Of a stretch of 64,000 nt of DNA, positions 1 through 8,431 are shown one piece after another; positions within the stretch are counted from its first letter, which is position 1; every line of letters begins with the position of its first letter. The notes beneath the pieces were generated by a model, which was not told the origin of the DNA, did no database searches, and saw nothing but the letters and a program-made list of their open reading frames with translations. The translations under genes were made by a program, and so were the position numbers. The DNA comes from Bacteroides zhangwenhongii (lineage in GTDB: Bacteria; Bacteroidota; Bacteroidia; Bacteroidales; Bacteroidaceae): NCBI RefSeq assembly GCF_009193325.2, contig NZ_CP059856.1, positions 1,612,001 through 1,676,000 of the forward strand, written 5' to 3'.

Positions 1-499
1 GAGATAGCAACATCTGCGACTCGGCAAGCGGCCAATCTATACCCAATGTCGCGTCATTATATATAATGGAAGCCTCACTTTGCGGAGCATACTTATTATC
101 TACCTTGTATGTGAAAATGGCTTCGTCGCTCAATACGGCAAATCCATGCGCAAAACCACGTGGAATGAAAAACTGTCTCTTATTCTCTTCGCTCAACAAC
201 ACACATACATGCTTTCCGAACGTAGGCGATGATTTGCGCAAATCCACAGCAACATCCAGCACTTCTCCTTTGATAACACGAACCAGTTTAGCCTGGCTAT
301 GTTCACCTTTCTGATAATGCAATCCGCGTAATACCCCAAAGGAAGACTTGGATTCATTATCCTGTACAAAATCAACAGGACCGATATTAGCCTCAAACTC
401 CTCTTTCTTAAAAGCTTCCATAAAGTAGCCACGTTCGTCGGAGAAAACTTTAGGCTCTATCAGCCATACTCCGTCTATTTCTGTCTGTATATAGTTCAT
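1..499 (-). CDS. rfbC: dTDP-4-dehydrorhamnose 3,5-epimerase, C-terminal end outside the window
   Basis: Cupin-fold sugar-nucleotide epimerase that converts dTDP-4-keto-6-deoxyglucose to dTDP-4-keto-rhamnose for surface polysaccharide. About 166 residues are visible from the start at 499; the usual length is about 180-190, so only the last part is missing. The protein begins MNYIQTEIDGVWLIEP and contains the family blocks DERGYFMEAF, GVLRGLHYQ and PRGFAHGF, with the active-site histidine in RGLHYQ. A Bacteroides -7 box (TACTTTTG on the minus strand, 526-533) lies about 27 bases ahead of the start, which supports this ATG. The neighbouring rfb genes would lie to the left of the window. Confidence 0.93.
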   Translation of the reverse strand, partial: MNYIQTEIDGVWLIEPKVFSDERGYFMEAFKKEEFEANIGPVDFVQDNESKSSFGVLRGLHYQKGEHSQAKLVRVIKGEVLDVAVDLRKSSPTFGKHVCVLLSEENKRQFFIPRGFAHGFAVLSDEAIFTYKVDNKYAPQSEASIIYNDATLGIDWPLAESQMLLS

Positions 500-589
500 T
501 GTCGATGGTTATAAATAAAACGATGCAAAAGTAGTGATTTTTTCGTAGTTTTCTGGGATATATTCAATTTATCTCTTAATTTTGCACAC

Positions 590-1618
590 ATGATTGAATT
601 AGCACAACATATAGAGGTTTTATTGCTGGAAAACGACTGCGTCATCGTTCCGGGATTTGGTGGATTCGTTGCACATTACGCACCTGCAACTCATGTAAAA
701 GAAGAAAATCTTTTCTTACCTCCTACCCGTACGATAGGATTCAATCCGCAACTGAAACTGAACGACGGAGTGTTGGTGCAATCATATATGGCCGTTCACG
801 ACACTAGCTTCGCTGACGCCAGCCGCATAGTAGAAAAAGAGGTGAACGAATTCATCTCCCTTCTTCATGAAGAAGGCAAAGCCCATTTGGAGAATATCGG
901 TGAAATCCATTATAATATTTATGGCAATTACGAGTTCATTCCGTACGATTATAAGCTAACCACTCCTTCTTTATACGGATTGGATTCTTTTGAGATGCAC
1001 GAGCTTGCCGCCCTGCCACAAAAGGAAAAAGTGTTAATACCACTCATCAATCCGGAGAAAGAAAAGAAGACTTATGAAATCAGTATCAACCGTACATTCC
1101 TCCGCAATGCAGCAGCCATGATTGCCGCCATTGTGTTGTTCTTCGCTTTTTCCACTCCGGTAGAGAATACCTACGTTCAGAAGAACAATTACGCACAGTT
1201 GTTACCTAACGAGCTTTTTGAACAAATAGAAGAACAGTCGGTTGCAATGACTCCTGTTCCGGTAAAGCACGATGCGAGACCACAGAGAGCCAAGAAAGCT
1301 AAAACACCAAAGCCCATTGCTGTGAAAGAAGTTAAAGTGGCGAAACCGCAAACAGTTCCTGCGCCATCGGTAAAGCCACAAGCTAATACGAATCATCCTT
1401 ACCATATTATAGTAGCGGGAGGTATCAGCCTTAAAGATGCGGAAGCTATGGCAAACCGGTTAAATGCCAAAGGATTTGCGGAAGCAAAAGCTCTGAATAC
1501 CGATGGTAAAGTACGTGTCAGTATCCGCTCATTCAGCAACCGTGAAGAAGCGACGAAACAGTTGTTGGAACTTAGAAAAAACGAAACTTACAAAAATGCC
1601 TGGTTACTGGCAAAATAA
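590..1618 (+). CDS. HU-like domain and SPOR domain membrane protein
   Basis: A 342-residue protein of a type common in Bacteroidetes. Residues 1 to about 135 look like the paired HU-type domains (HU-CCDC81 family): LLLENDCVIVPGFGGF near the N-terminus and GEIHYNIYGNYEF around 105-116. One membrane helix lies at about 171-188. A Lys/Pro/Val-rich linker follows, then a SPOR domain from about 265 to the end (YHIIVAGGIS). SPOR domains bind denuded septal peptidoglycan, so a cell-envelope or division role is inferred. A -7 box TAATTTTG at 577-584 ends only six bases before the ATG, so the message is probably almost leaderless. The FHA gene follows 18 bases downstream, probably as one operon. Confidence 0.85.
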   Translation: MIELAQHIEVLLLENDCVIVPGFGGFVAHYAPATHVKEENLFLPPTRTIGFNPQLKLNDGVLVQSYMAVHDTSFADASRIVEKEVNEFISLLHEEGKAHLENIGEIHYNIYGNYEFIPYDYKLTTPSLYGLDSFEMHELAALPQKEKVLIPLINPEKEKKTYEISINRTFLRNAAAMIAAIVLFFAFSTPVENTYVQKNNYAQLLPNELFEQIEEQSVAMTPVPVKHDARPQRAKKAKTPKPIAVKEVKVAKPQTVPAPSVKPQANTNHPYHIIVAGGISLKDAEAMANRLNAKGFAEAKALNTDGKVRVSIRSFSNREEATKQLLELRKNETYKNAWLLAK

Positions 1619-1636
1619 AAATCCCTTTTAAAAAGC

Positions 1637-2164
1637 ATGAAACGAGTTCTTTGTCCCAAATGTGAGAATTACCTTTATTTTGATGAAACCAAGTATAGTG
1701 AAGGTCAGTCACTTGTATTTGTATGCGAGCATTGCGGCAAGCAATTCAGTATCCGGCTTGGAAAAAGTAAAGTCAAAGCTCTCCGGAAAGAAGAGAATTT
1801 GGAAGAAGAGGCAGAATCCCATAAAGAAGAATTCGGATATATCACAGTAATTGAGAATATATTCGGATTCAAACAAATACTTCCACTACAAGAGGGTGAC
1901 AATGTGATAGGACGGCGTTGTGTGGGAACAGTCATCAATACTCCCATCGAAAGCGGAGACATGAGCATGGACCGCCGCCACTGCATTATCAATGTCAAGC
2001 GCAATAAGCAAGGAAAACTAATCTATACTTTGCGGGACGCTCCCAGCCTGACAGGTACATTTCTCATGAATGAGATCTTGGGTGATAAAGACCGTATCCG
2101 CATCGAAGATGGAGCTATTGTGACTATCGGAGCCACCACATTTATACTGCATACGGCGGAATAG
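1637..2164 (+). CDS. Zinc-ribbon and FHA domain protein
   Basis: A 175-residue cytoplasmic protein. The N-terminus has a four-cysteine zinc ribbon (C6-x2-C9 and C30-x2-C33, of the kind CPKC...CEHC). A Lys/Glu-rich linker spans about 45-65. The C-terminal half is an FHA-like phosphothreonine-binding domain, with DNVIGRRCVGT as the first strand, MSMDRRHCII in the place of the usual SRxH block and TGTFLMN as the later loop. It probably acts as a phosphopeptide reader, but no kinase is visible nearby. It lies 18 bases after the HU/SPOR gene and likely shares its promoter. A T-flanked inverted repeat follows downstream. Confidence 0.82.
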   Translation: MKRVLCPKCENYLYFDETKYSEGQSLVFVCEHCGKQFSIRLGKSKVKALRKEENLEEEAESHKEEFGYITVIENIFGFKQILPLQEGDNVIGRRCVGTVINTPIESGDMSMDRRHCIINVKRNKQGKLIYTLRDAPSLTGTFLMNEILGDKDRIRIEDGAIVTIGATTFILHTAE

Positions 2165-2294
2165 TTACTAGAAAATTACTCAGAAGAATCTGAATACTAA
2201 AGAATATTTAGTGCAAAGTATCGTCAGCCAAATGGCTATTTATTTGATGAATGATTATGATTGGGATATGCAAACAGCCTAACCAATAGTATAG

Positions 2295-2336
2295 AATGAG
2301 GATAAAAATCTAAGCATATAAATTCCTATCCTCATT
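2295..2336. terminator. Inverted repeat between convergent genes
   Basis: Ten-base perfect arms (AATGAGGATA at 2295-2304 and TATCCTCATT at 2327-2336) lie between the FHA gene and the convergent membrane gene. The 22-base loop is long and there is no strong T run, so this is a weak, possibly bidirectional terminator. Confidence 0.4.
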
Positions 2337-2391
2337 CAAGATTCATTATCTTATAAAAAAATAATTCACATAGCTAATATAGTACATGATA

Positions 2392-3075
2392 CTATACTTC
2401 TATACGACCAATATTTGATGATATACATCCACCTACTCTATGGAGAAGAAAATGCCTGATCCACACAGTTACTCCACCCCAAAATAATACTCCAATAATA
2501 AATAAGTACCAACACGGATTAGATAGTAACCCTAGAAAAAGCAGTACAACAATCCATGCAATAATTACTACAGACACAAATATTTGTGTTATTTTCTGTG
2601 TAGAGATAAATTCCGGCAAGAATCTACGCCTATCACTATTTCCCCCATACATTTTTCGTTCTTTCCGCTTTTGGTCTGTGGATAATACAATTCTAGAATA
2701 AACAAAATCAGAATCATCCAAGAAATTACGTTCTCTTTTCTTTACTATTTCTATCCAACTATTCATCCAAGCACAATGCCCAATAATACTTGCTAACCAG
2801 CATATAGAAGCAAACCAGCCGAGCAAGGCAATTAACCACGGCAATACTAACTCACAGCGAAATTTTGTATCTTTGATACAATAGCAGTAAATTTCAAAAT
2901 CAGTTTGCGACATAATGGTATAAAACGCCACAAACAAAGCACCAACAAAAATGGCGTAATAGTTAACCCATGTATGATAACGTTGTACATGGAATTGATA
3001 GGCTTCAACGGCCTTGTCGTATGCGACTTGTTTCTTACAAATTTGGTCGCAAGGATTTAATTTTGAGTTACACAT
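2392..3075 (-). CDS. Multi-pass membrane protein downstream of the BspA lipoproteins
   Basis: A 227-residue protein with hydrophobic segments at about 38-55, 78-100, 163-180 and 185-205, and a charged cytoplasmic-looking loop between them (KKRERNFLDD, DRRRFLPEF). The N-terminal RYHTWVNYYAIFVGALF block resembles proteins annotated as RipA-type octameric membrane proteins; I recognise this only weakly. It starts 19 bases after the stop of the BspA-type lipoprotein gene on the same strand, so it is probably the last gene of that operon. The function is unknown. Confidence 0.7.
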   Translation of the reverse strand: MCNSKLNPCDQICKKQVAYDKAVEAYQFHVQRYHTWVNYYAIFVGALFVAFYTIMSQTDFEIYCYCIKDTKFRCELVLPWLIALLGWFASICWLASIIGHCAWMNSWIEIVKKRERNFLDDSDFVYSRIVLSTDQKRKERKMYGGNSDRRRFLPEFISTQKITQIFVSVVIIAWIVVLLFLGLLSNPCWYLFIIGVLFWGGVTVWIRHFLLHRVGGCISSNIGRIEV

Positions 3076-3094
3076 AATTATATAATTTAAGAAA

Positions 3095-5920
3095 TTAGAA
3101 TTCTACGATACTTTCAAATTTATTCCATCCATTAGTGTTCCTATATACACTAGCGCACCCTTTAGGAACATATAATTTAGATGTGTTTGCAAAACTATTA
3201 TAACCAACGCTAGGAGGAATTGAAGCTCTGCAATATATTGGAGATAAACCCTTACAATTGTCAAAGGCAGAACCTTCAATCGAAATAACACTTGATGGTA
3301 TATCCAATTTTCCTGTAAAACCACTACAATCCCTAAAGGCAGCCACCCCAATTGAAGTGATACCTGACGGAAGATTCAAATCTCCTGTAAAACCACTACA
3401 ACCATCAAAGGCAGCCACCCCAATTGAAGTGATACCTGACGGAAGATTCAAATCTCCTGTAAAACCACTACAACCATTAAAAGTAAAATCTTCAATAGAA
3501 GTAACACCTGAAGGAAGATTCAAATCTCCTGTAAAACCACTACAACCATCAAAAGCACCTTCTCCTATAGAAGTAACACCTGAAGGAAGATTCAAATCTC
3601 CTGTAAAACCACTACAACCATTAAAGGCAGACACCCCAATTGAAGTGATACCTGACGGAAGATTCAAATCTCCCGTAAAGCCACTGCAACCATTAAAAGT
3701 AAAATCTTCAATAGAAGTAACACCTGAAGGAAGATTCAAATCTCCTGTAAAACCACTACAACCATTAAAGGCCCATCTACCAATCGAAGTAACACTTGGT
3801 GGTATTACTAAACCTTTAAGCCCACTACAGCCAGAAAAAGCTCCAGCTTCAATAGAAGTAATACCTGATGGTATATTTAATTCTCCCGTAAAACCACTAC
3901 AACCAGAAAAAGCAGAACCTCCAATAGAAGTAATACCTGATGGTATATTTAATTCTCCCGTAAAACCACTACAACCAGAAAAAGCAGAACCTCCAATAGA
4001 AGTAATACCTGATGGTATATTTAATTCTCCCGTAAAACCACTACATTTATAAAACGCCCATTCACCAATCGAAGTAACACTTGGTGGTATTACTAAACCT
4101 TTAAGCCCACTACAGCCAGAAAAAGCTCCAGATTCAATAGAAGTAACACCTAAAGGGATTCTCAACTCTCCCGTAAAGCCGCTACAACCCCAAAAAGCAG
4201 AACCTCCAATAGAAGTAATACCTGAAGGTAGTGTCAATTCTCCCGTAAAACCACTGCAACGAGAAAAAGCAGAACCTCCAATAGAAGTAATACCTGAAGG
4301 TAGTGTCAATTCTCCCGTAAAACCACTGCAACCAGAAAAAGCAGAACCTCCAATAGAAGTAACACCTGAAGGAATTTTCAACTCTCCTCTAAGACCACTA
4401 CAGTTATAAAAAGCTCTAGCTTCAATAGAAGTGATACCTGATGGGAGGTTCAATTCTCCCGTAAAACCACTGCAACCAGAAAAAGCTTCAGCTTCAATAG
4501 AAGTAATACTTGGCGGTAGCGTCAATTCTCCTGTAAAGCCACTACAACCAGAAAAAGCAGAACCTCCAATAGAAGTAACACCTGAAGGAATTTTCAACTC
4601 TCCTCTAAGACCACTACAGTTATAAAAAGCGGCCCTGCCAATCGAAATAACACTTGATGGTATTTCCAAATTGCCTTTAAGGCCACTACAATTATAAAAA
4701 GCATCATCTCCTATCTTCTTTAATGTTTTTGGTAATATAATAGAAATCAGCAGTTTACTATTCTCGGCACTAAAGATACCAGATGGTAATTCTTCCAAAT
4801 CGGCATTCTCTAGATCCAATATAGTAAGTTGGGATAGACCTTTGATAGTAGCGATATCATCACTATTTAATGGACCTGTTATTTTTAATGCAGTAATAGT
4901 GGTCTTATCATAACCATCCAGCCAAATACCTAATGTTCCGGCTTCCAATACATTTATTGTATTCTCAGTAAAAGATGGTTTTAATGAAATCGCTGCCATT
5001 ATAGTGACTTCGGCATTAGATACCCTCACTATCACTTGGTTTACTGTAGGAATACTTGCCGTAATCGTAATTGTACCAGAAGTGTCATCTATAATATCAG
5101 TATGTAATGAATAACGATTATCATCGTTCAACATATCCGCTTTAACTACATTCATACTCCCTTCACTCTTAATTGTGTAATGAACTGTTTTCGTCTCATT
5201 TGCATCAAATTTTAGTTCATCGCCTTCAGTAAAAGTTATAGATAGTTTCTGATATTTCTGAATGGTTATTACGGTCCCATCTTTCAAAGTAAAATAAGCA
5301 TATTTGCTATCTTGAGCAACTTTCTTAAAAATACTTTCTCCACTGTCCAAAATAGCCTTATCCAACTTTATCCACTGCGAATTATTTCCATAAGATACCC
5401 ACCAATAGCCATTTTCTATTTTCAATTGCGGAGTAATACCTGGACTTCCCTGTCCTCCTTGTTCTCCGTCAGTACCATCTTTCCCTTCCGCTTTAATCAT
5501 TTTACCGTTATTGTCTCGTAACCAGTCTCCATTTAATGTCCAATAATATATACCATCAGTATGTCGTTTCACACCGATAATCGGAGTAGTACCATCATCA
5601 CCCTTATCACCTTGCTCACCTTTAGCACCATGATAAATAGTAATAGGATCACCTTTAGCAAATGAAATCGTATAACCTATCGTCTTATCTCCCTGCTTCA
5701 CAGGAATAACAGCAGTAACACTATTATTATTTTGCAAAGCACTTACCAATACTTGCAGAGAACCAATATTCCCATTCATCTGCTTACACATCTCTTCCAA
5801 AGCAACAACTCTTTCATCCAATTGATGAATGCTGTCCCATAAATCATCCGTATCCGTCTTACAACTATAGAACGTTAAGTTCAGCATTGCTAACACGAAC
5901 AAAAAGAATATTTTCTTCAT
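3095..5920 (-). CDS. DUF4988/BspA-type leucine-rich repeat surface lipoprotein (large)
   Basis: A 941-residue lipoprotein. The chosen start at 5920 gives MKKIFFLFVLAMLNL followed by the lipobox FYSC; an in-frame ATG 45 bases upstream would put residues before the signal peptide. After the lipidated Cys come a short coiled coil (DDLWDSIHQLDERV...LEEMCKQMN), a DUF4988-type region (TIGYTISFAKGDPITIYHG) and two collagen-like GxxGxxG stretches. A beta-sandwich-like middle follows. The C-terminal half is about 21 copies of a 23-residue BspA/LRR_5 repeat of the form CSGFTGELNLPSGITSI, with a closing cap (KLYVPKGC). Such proteins sit on the outer surface and bind host or polymeric ligands in other Bacteroidetes. 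It follows its shorter paralogue by 44 bases and probably shares its leader-controlled transcript. Confidence 0.9.
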   Translation of the reverse strand: MKKIFFLFVLAMLNLTFYSCKTDTDDLWDSIHQLDERVVALEEMCKQMNGNIGSLQVLVSALQNNNSVTAVIPVKQGDKTIGYTISFAKGDPITIYHGAKGEQGDKGDDGTTPIIGVKRHTDGIYYWTLNGDWLRDNNGKMIKAEGKDGTDGEQGGQGSPGITPQLKIENGYWWVSYGNNSQWIKLDKAILDSGESIFKKVAQDSKYAYFTLKDGTVITIQKYQKLSITFTEGDELKFDANETKTVHYTIKSEGSMNVVKADMLNDDNRYSLHTDIIDDTSGTITITASIPTVNQVIVRVSNAEVTIMAAISLKPSFTENTINVLEAGTLGIWLDGYDKTTITALKITGPLNSDDIATIKGLSQLTILDLENADLEELPSGIFSAENSKLLISIILPKTLKKIGDDAFYNCSGLKGNLEIPSSVISIGRAAFYNCSGLRGELKIPSGVTSIGGSAFSGCSGFTGELTLPPSITSIEAEAFSGCSGFTGELNLPSGITSIEARAFYNCSGLRGELKIPSGVTSIGGSAFSGCSGFTGELTLPSGITSIGGSAFSRCSGFTGELTLPSGITSIGGSAFWGCSGFTGELRIPLGVTSIESGAFSGCSGLKGLVIPPSVTSIGEWAFYKCSGFTGELNIPSGITSIGGSAFSGCSGFTGELNIPSGITSIGGSAFSGCSGFTGELNIPSGITSIEAGAFSGCSGLKGLVIPPSVTSIGRWAFNGCSGFTGDLNLPSGVTSIEDFTFNGCSGFTGDLNLPSGITSIGVSAFNGCSGFTGDLNLPSGVTSIGEGAFDGCSGFTGDLNLPSGVTSIEDFTFNGCSGFTGDLNLPSGITSIGVAAFDGCSGFTGDLNLPSGITSIGVAAFRDCSGFTGKLDIPSSVISIEGSAFDNCKGLSPIYCRASIPPSVGYNSFANTSKLYVPKGCASVYRNTNGWNKFESIVEF
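3235..4700 (-). repeat. Tandem 69-bp coding repeats of the BspA domain
   Basis: About 21 in-frame 69-base units encode the 23-residue leucine-rich repeats. Several neighbouring units are almost identical in DNA (for example around 3860-4050, 4180-4330 and 3400-3560). This makes copy-number change by recombination likely. The opposite strand is also open over much of the array because of the repeat. Confidence 0.9.
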
Positions 5921-5964
5921 AATAATTTGAGCTAAATTGTTTGATACTATCTGAATCATATTCA

Positions 5965-7713
5965 TTAAAACCTAAATTCCTGAATACTTCCAAATTCCTT
6001 CCAACCATCTTTACTACTATATATTTCAGTACAATTTAAAGGTATATATAATTGAGAGGTATTTGAAAAGCATGTACCATTGAAGGGAATTGTCGGAGGA
6101 ACAAGAGCCTTACAATAGACAGGAAACAAATGTTCACAACAAAAGAATGCCGAATTTCCAATTGAAATAACATTTGATGGAATTACCAAATCACCAGTAA
6201 AACTGCTACAATCGCTAAATGCCTGGGATTCGATCGAAGTAACACTTGCCGGCAATATTAAATTGCCCGTAAATCCATTGCATCCCTGAAATGCGCCACT
6301 TCCGATAACAGTAACACCTGGTGGCAACGTTAATTTCGTAAAACCAAGACAATTTTCAAATGCACCGGAACTAATATGAGTTATGTTCGGTGGTAAAACC
6401 AGCTCTCCCGTAAGACCACGACAATTCTTAAATGCTTCATCTCCAATATCGGTAATAGTCAATGGCAACACAAGATTACCTTTTAATCCACGGCAATCCA
6501 TAAATGCACGTTTCCCTATTTTCTTTAATGCCTTTGGCAATATAACAGATTGCAAAGTTCTTTTTCCGTAAAAGGCTTCCTCTGGTAACTCTGCCAAGTC
6601 CGTATCTCCTAAATCTAAAATAGCAAGAGATTGACGCATTCTATTAAGTACAAGGATGTCATCACTATTCAATGGACCAGTAACTTTTAATGCCGTAATG
6701 GAATAATAATCATAGCGTCTTAGAATATCCCATAAAGTTCCGGCTTCTACTGTATTTACCGTTTGGAACAATCGTTTGAGTGAAATTGCCGTCATTATAG
6801 TAACTTCTCCATCGGACACACTTACTATTACTTGGTTTGTGGTGGGTATATTTGACGTGATTGTTATCGTTCCGGAAGTCGAATTCGTTACATTAGTATA
6901 CAACGAATAACCATTGTCATCATTTAACATTTCCGTCTTAATCACATTCTTATCCTCATCACTCTTAATCGTATAATGTATTACTTTGGTTTCATTTATA
7001 TCAAATATCAGTTCACTACCTTCCGCAAAGGTTATTGATAATTTTTGATATTTCTGAATGGTTATAACCGTTCCATCTTTAAGAGTGAAATAAACATATC
7101 TATCATCTTGTGTTACTTCCTCAAATACAGTAACTTCATTATCAACGATGGCTTTGTCTAGTTTTATCCATTGCGAATCTTCTCCATAAGACACCCACCA
7201 ATAACCATCTTCTATCTTAAGCTGTGGTGTGACACCAGTCTTTCCTTCTTCACCAGGCTTTCCATTTTTTCCCTCCGCTTTAATCATATTGCCTGCATTG
7301 TCTCTTAACCAAGACTCTCCTAGTGTCCAATAATATAGACCATCGGTATATTGTTTTATACCAATAACAGGAGTTGCACCATCATCTCCCTTACTCCCTT
7401 GCTCCCCCTTTTCACCATGACGAATAACAATGGGATCCCCCTTAACAAAAGAAATTGTATAACCTATAATTTTTTCATCTTGCATTACAGGAATAACGGA
7501 CGTGATACTGTTGTTATCTTGTAATGCGGCAGCAAGTGTTTGTAAAGAATTGATGTCGCTATTCATCTGTTTACACAATTCTTCTAATGAAGAAATTTTG
7601 CCATCCAATTCGTAAACACTATCCCACAAATCATCAGTGTCAGTCTTGCAACTGTGGAGAAAGAAACCGAAAGCTGCAATCATTAAGAAAAAGAAAGCTG
7701 TCTTTTTCACCAT
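5965..7713 (-). CDS. DUF4988/BspA-type leucine-rich repeat surface lipoprotein (short paralogue)
   Basis: A 582-residue lipoprotein and clear paralogue of the next gene; the two align from the lipobox through the coiled coil, DUF4988 region and collagen-like GEQGSKGDDG stretch. The start at 7713 (MVKKTAFFF) was chosen because it opens the signal peptide directly, ending at the lipobox LHSC; an upstream in-frame ATG at 7737 adds eight residues only. It has about six BspA/LRR_5 repeats against about 21 in the paralogue. No promoter box is seen in the 50 bases between its start and a strong intrinsic terminator at 7766-7843. Expression therefore seems to need read-through of that terminator from the promoter near 8013. 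Confidence 0.9.
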   Translation of the reverse strand: MVKKTAFFFLMIAAFGFFLHSCKTDTDDLWDSVYELDGKISSLEELCKQMNSDINSLQTLAAALQDNNSITSVIPVMQDEKIIGYTISFVKGDPIVIRHGEKGEQGSKGDDGATPVIGIKQYTDGLYYWTLGESWLRDNAGNMIKAEGKNGKPGEEGKTGVTPQLKIEDGYWWVSYGEDSQWIKLDKAIVDNEVTVFEEVTQDDRYVYFTLKDGTVITIQKYQKLSITFAEGSELIFDINETKVIHYTIKSDEDKNVIKTEMLNDDNGYSLYTNVTNSTSGTITITSNIPTTNQVIVSVSDGEVTIMTAISLKRLFQTVNTVEAGTLWDILRRYDYYSITALKVTGPLNSDDILVLNRMRQSLAILDLGDTDLAELPEEAFYGKRTLQSVILPKALKKIGKRAFMDCRGLKGNLVLPLTITDIGDEAFKNCRGLTGELVLPPNITHISSGAFENCLGFTKLTLPPGVTVIGSGAFQGCNGFTGNLILPASVTSIESQAFSDCSSFTGDLVIPSNVISIGNSAFFCCEHLFPVYCKALVPPTIPFNGTCFSNTSQLYIPLNCTEIYSSKDGWKEFGSIQEFRF

Positions 7714-7765
7714 AATTATTAGAGTTTTTGTCGCCACTTCGGCTCCTGTGCAGTGGTTGGTCTAT

Positions 7766-8006
7766 AAAAAAAGTGTGGAGTCGTTAGTTTATCTGTCTAG
7801 AGGTTCTGGTAAACCTAATACGTAAATAAACAATACCCCACACTCGTATATCATATGCAAAGAGATTACACATAATAATACAAGTGATGAGTGTCATTGC
7901 CATCCTTACGTATTTTTGAAATTTACCAGATTTCTAGACAAGGATAAATGCTAAACACTTTCATCAATAAATATGTAACGTTGTATACGCAAACACTATT
8001 GCTGCA
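7766..8006 (-). promoter_or_regulatory. Structured leader RNA with terminator hairpin upstream of the BspA lipoproteins (copy 1)
   Basis: The inferred transcript runs leftward from about 8006. Elements in plus coordinates: a closing stem (GATGAGTGT 7886-7894 with ACACTTTCATC 7955-7965, two-base bulge); hairpin A inside it (TCCTT/AAGGA at 7903-7907 and 7940-7944, GAAAT/ATTTC at 7918-7922 and 7930-7934, loop 7923-7929); and a terminator hairpin (GTGTGG/CCACAC at 7773-7778 and 7838-7843, GTTTAT/ATAAAC at 7787-7792 and 7826-7831, AGGTT/AACCT at 7801-7805 and 7812-7816). Seven T follow on the transcribed strand (A7 at 7766-7772). Loop A reads CUGGUAA in the RNA and the terminator loop UUACCAG; the two are exact complements. 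The start codon of the lipoprotein is about 50 bases further on. A free small RNA is the alternative reading. Confidence 0.68.
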
Positions 8007-8012
8007 ACGCCA

Positions 8013-8042
8013 CAAAGATAGAAAATATTTCGCATAAACAAC
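8013..8042 (-). promoter_or_regulatory. Promoter of the lipoprotein leader
   Basis: The minus strand carries the -7 box TATCTTTG (8013-8020) and a GTTG at 8039-8042 in place of the -33 TTTG, 18 bases apart. It is the only good Bacteroides-type promoter in front of the two lipoprotein genes. Confidence 0.6.
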
Positions 8043-8187
8043 ACTCTTGGGGTATTGAGACTGCAAAATTGGGGCAAAATAAGATGAAAATCAATATTGA
8101 AGATTAATTATCTTCATCGTATCTTAGGGATAATAGTTCGTTTTAACAACAAGTATATAGCGGACTATATGTAAGTTTTTTTTCTAG

Positions 8188-8346
8188 CATTATGGATTAA
8201 TTAATTTTACCGCTACAACTCCAACAGCAGCAACATAAACTATAAAAAGAAAGTGTGGAGTTATTAGTCTATCTATACAGGAGGCTCTGGTAAGCCCAAG
8301 ACATAAATAAACAATACCCCACACTCATAAAGTATATGTAATGAAA
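8188..8346 (-). promoter_or_regulatory. Second leader copy, 3' part, with the start of a lost gene
   Basis: 8241-8346 matches the terminator half of copy 1: GTGTGG/CCACAC at 8253-8258 and 8319-8324, GTCTAT/ATAAAC, and an inner stem with loop 8287-8292. The T-rich tail on the minus strand is kept (TTTCTTTTTAT). Homology goes on past the terminator (GGAG...TAAT) to an ATG at 8190-8188 that corresponds to the lipoprotein start, but the frame closes after a few codons. The unit once led into another gene, now deleted. The 5' half of this leader lies beyond the insertion element at 9984-10133. Confidence 0.6.
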
Positions 8347-8431
8347 CCCTCATGACAATTTAGAAGTCGCCAAAGTAAATGAAAATGTTCTGTCGCACGT
8401 CTTATTAGTATATCTTAGCATATCACTAATA

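Noticed and set aside
3258..4052. 264-residue open frame opposite the BspA repeats (EVIPDGRFKSPVKPLQP repeats)
   Set aside because: It is the mirror of the 69-bp repeats in another frame; the minus-strand lipoprotein has a signal peptide, lipobox and family repeats.
3235..4700. Regular repeats resembling a CRISPR array
   Set aside because: The units are contiguous in-frame 69-bp coding repeats with no unique spacers.
7766..8006. The leader region as a free small RNA gene
   Set aside because: Kept only as an alternative, because homology between the two copies continues past the terminator to the start codon.
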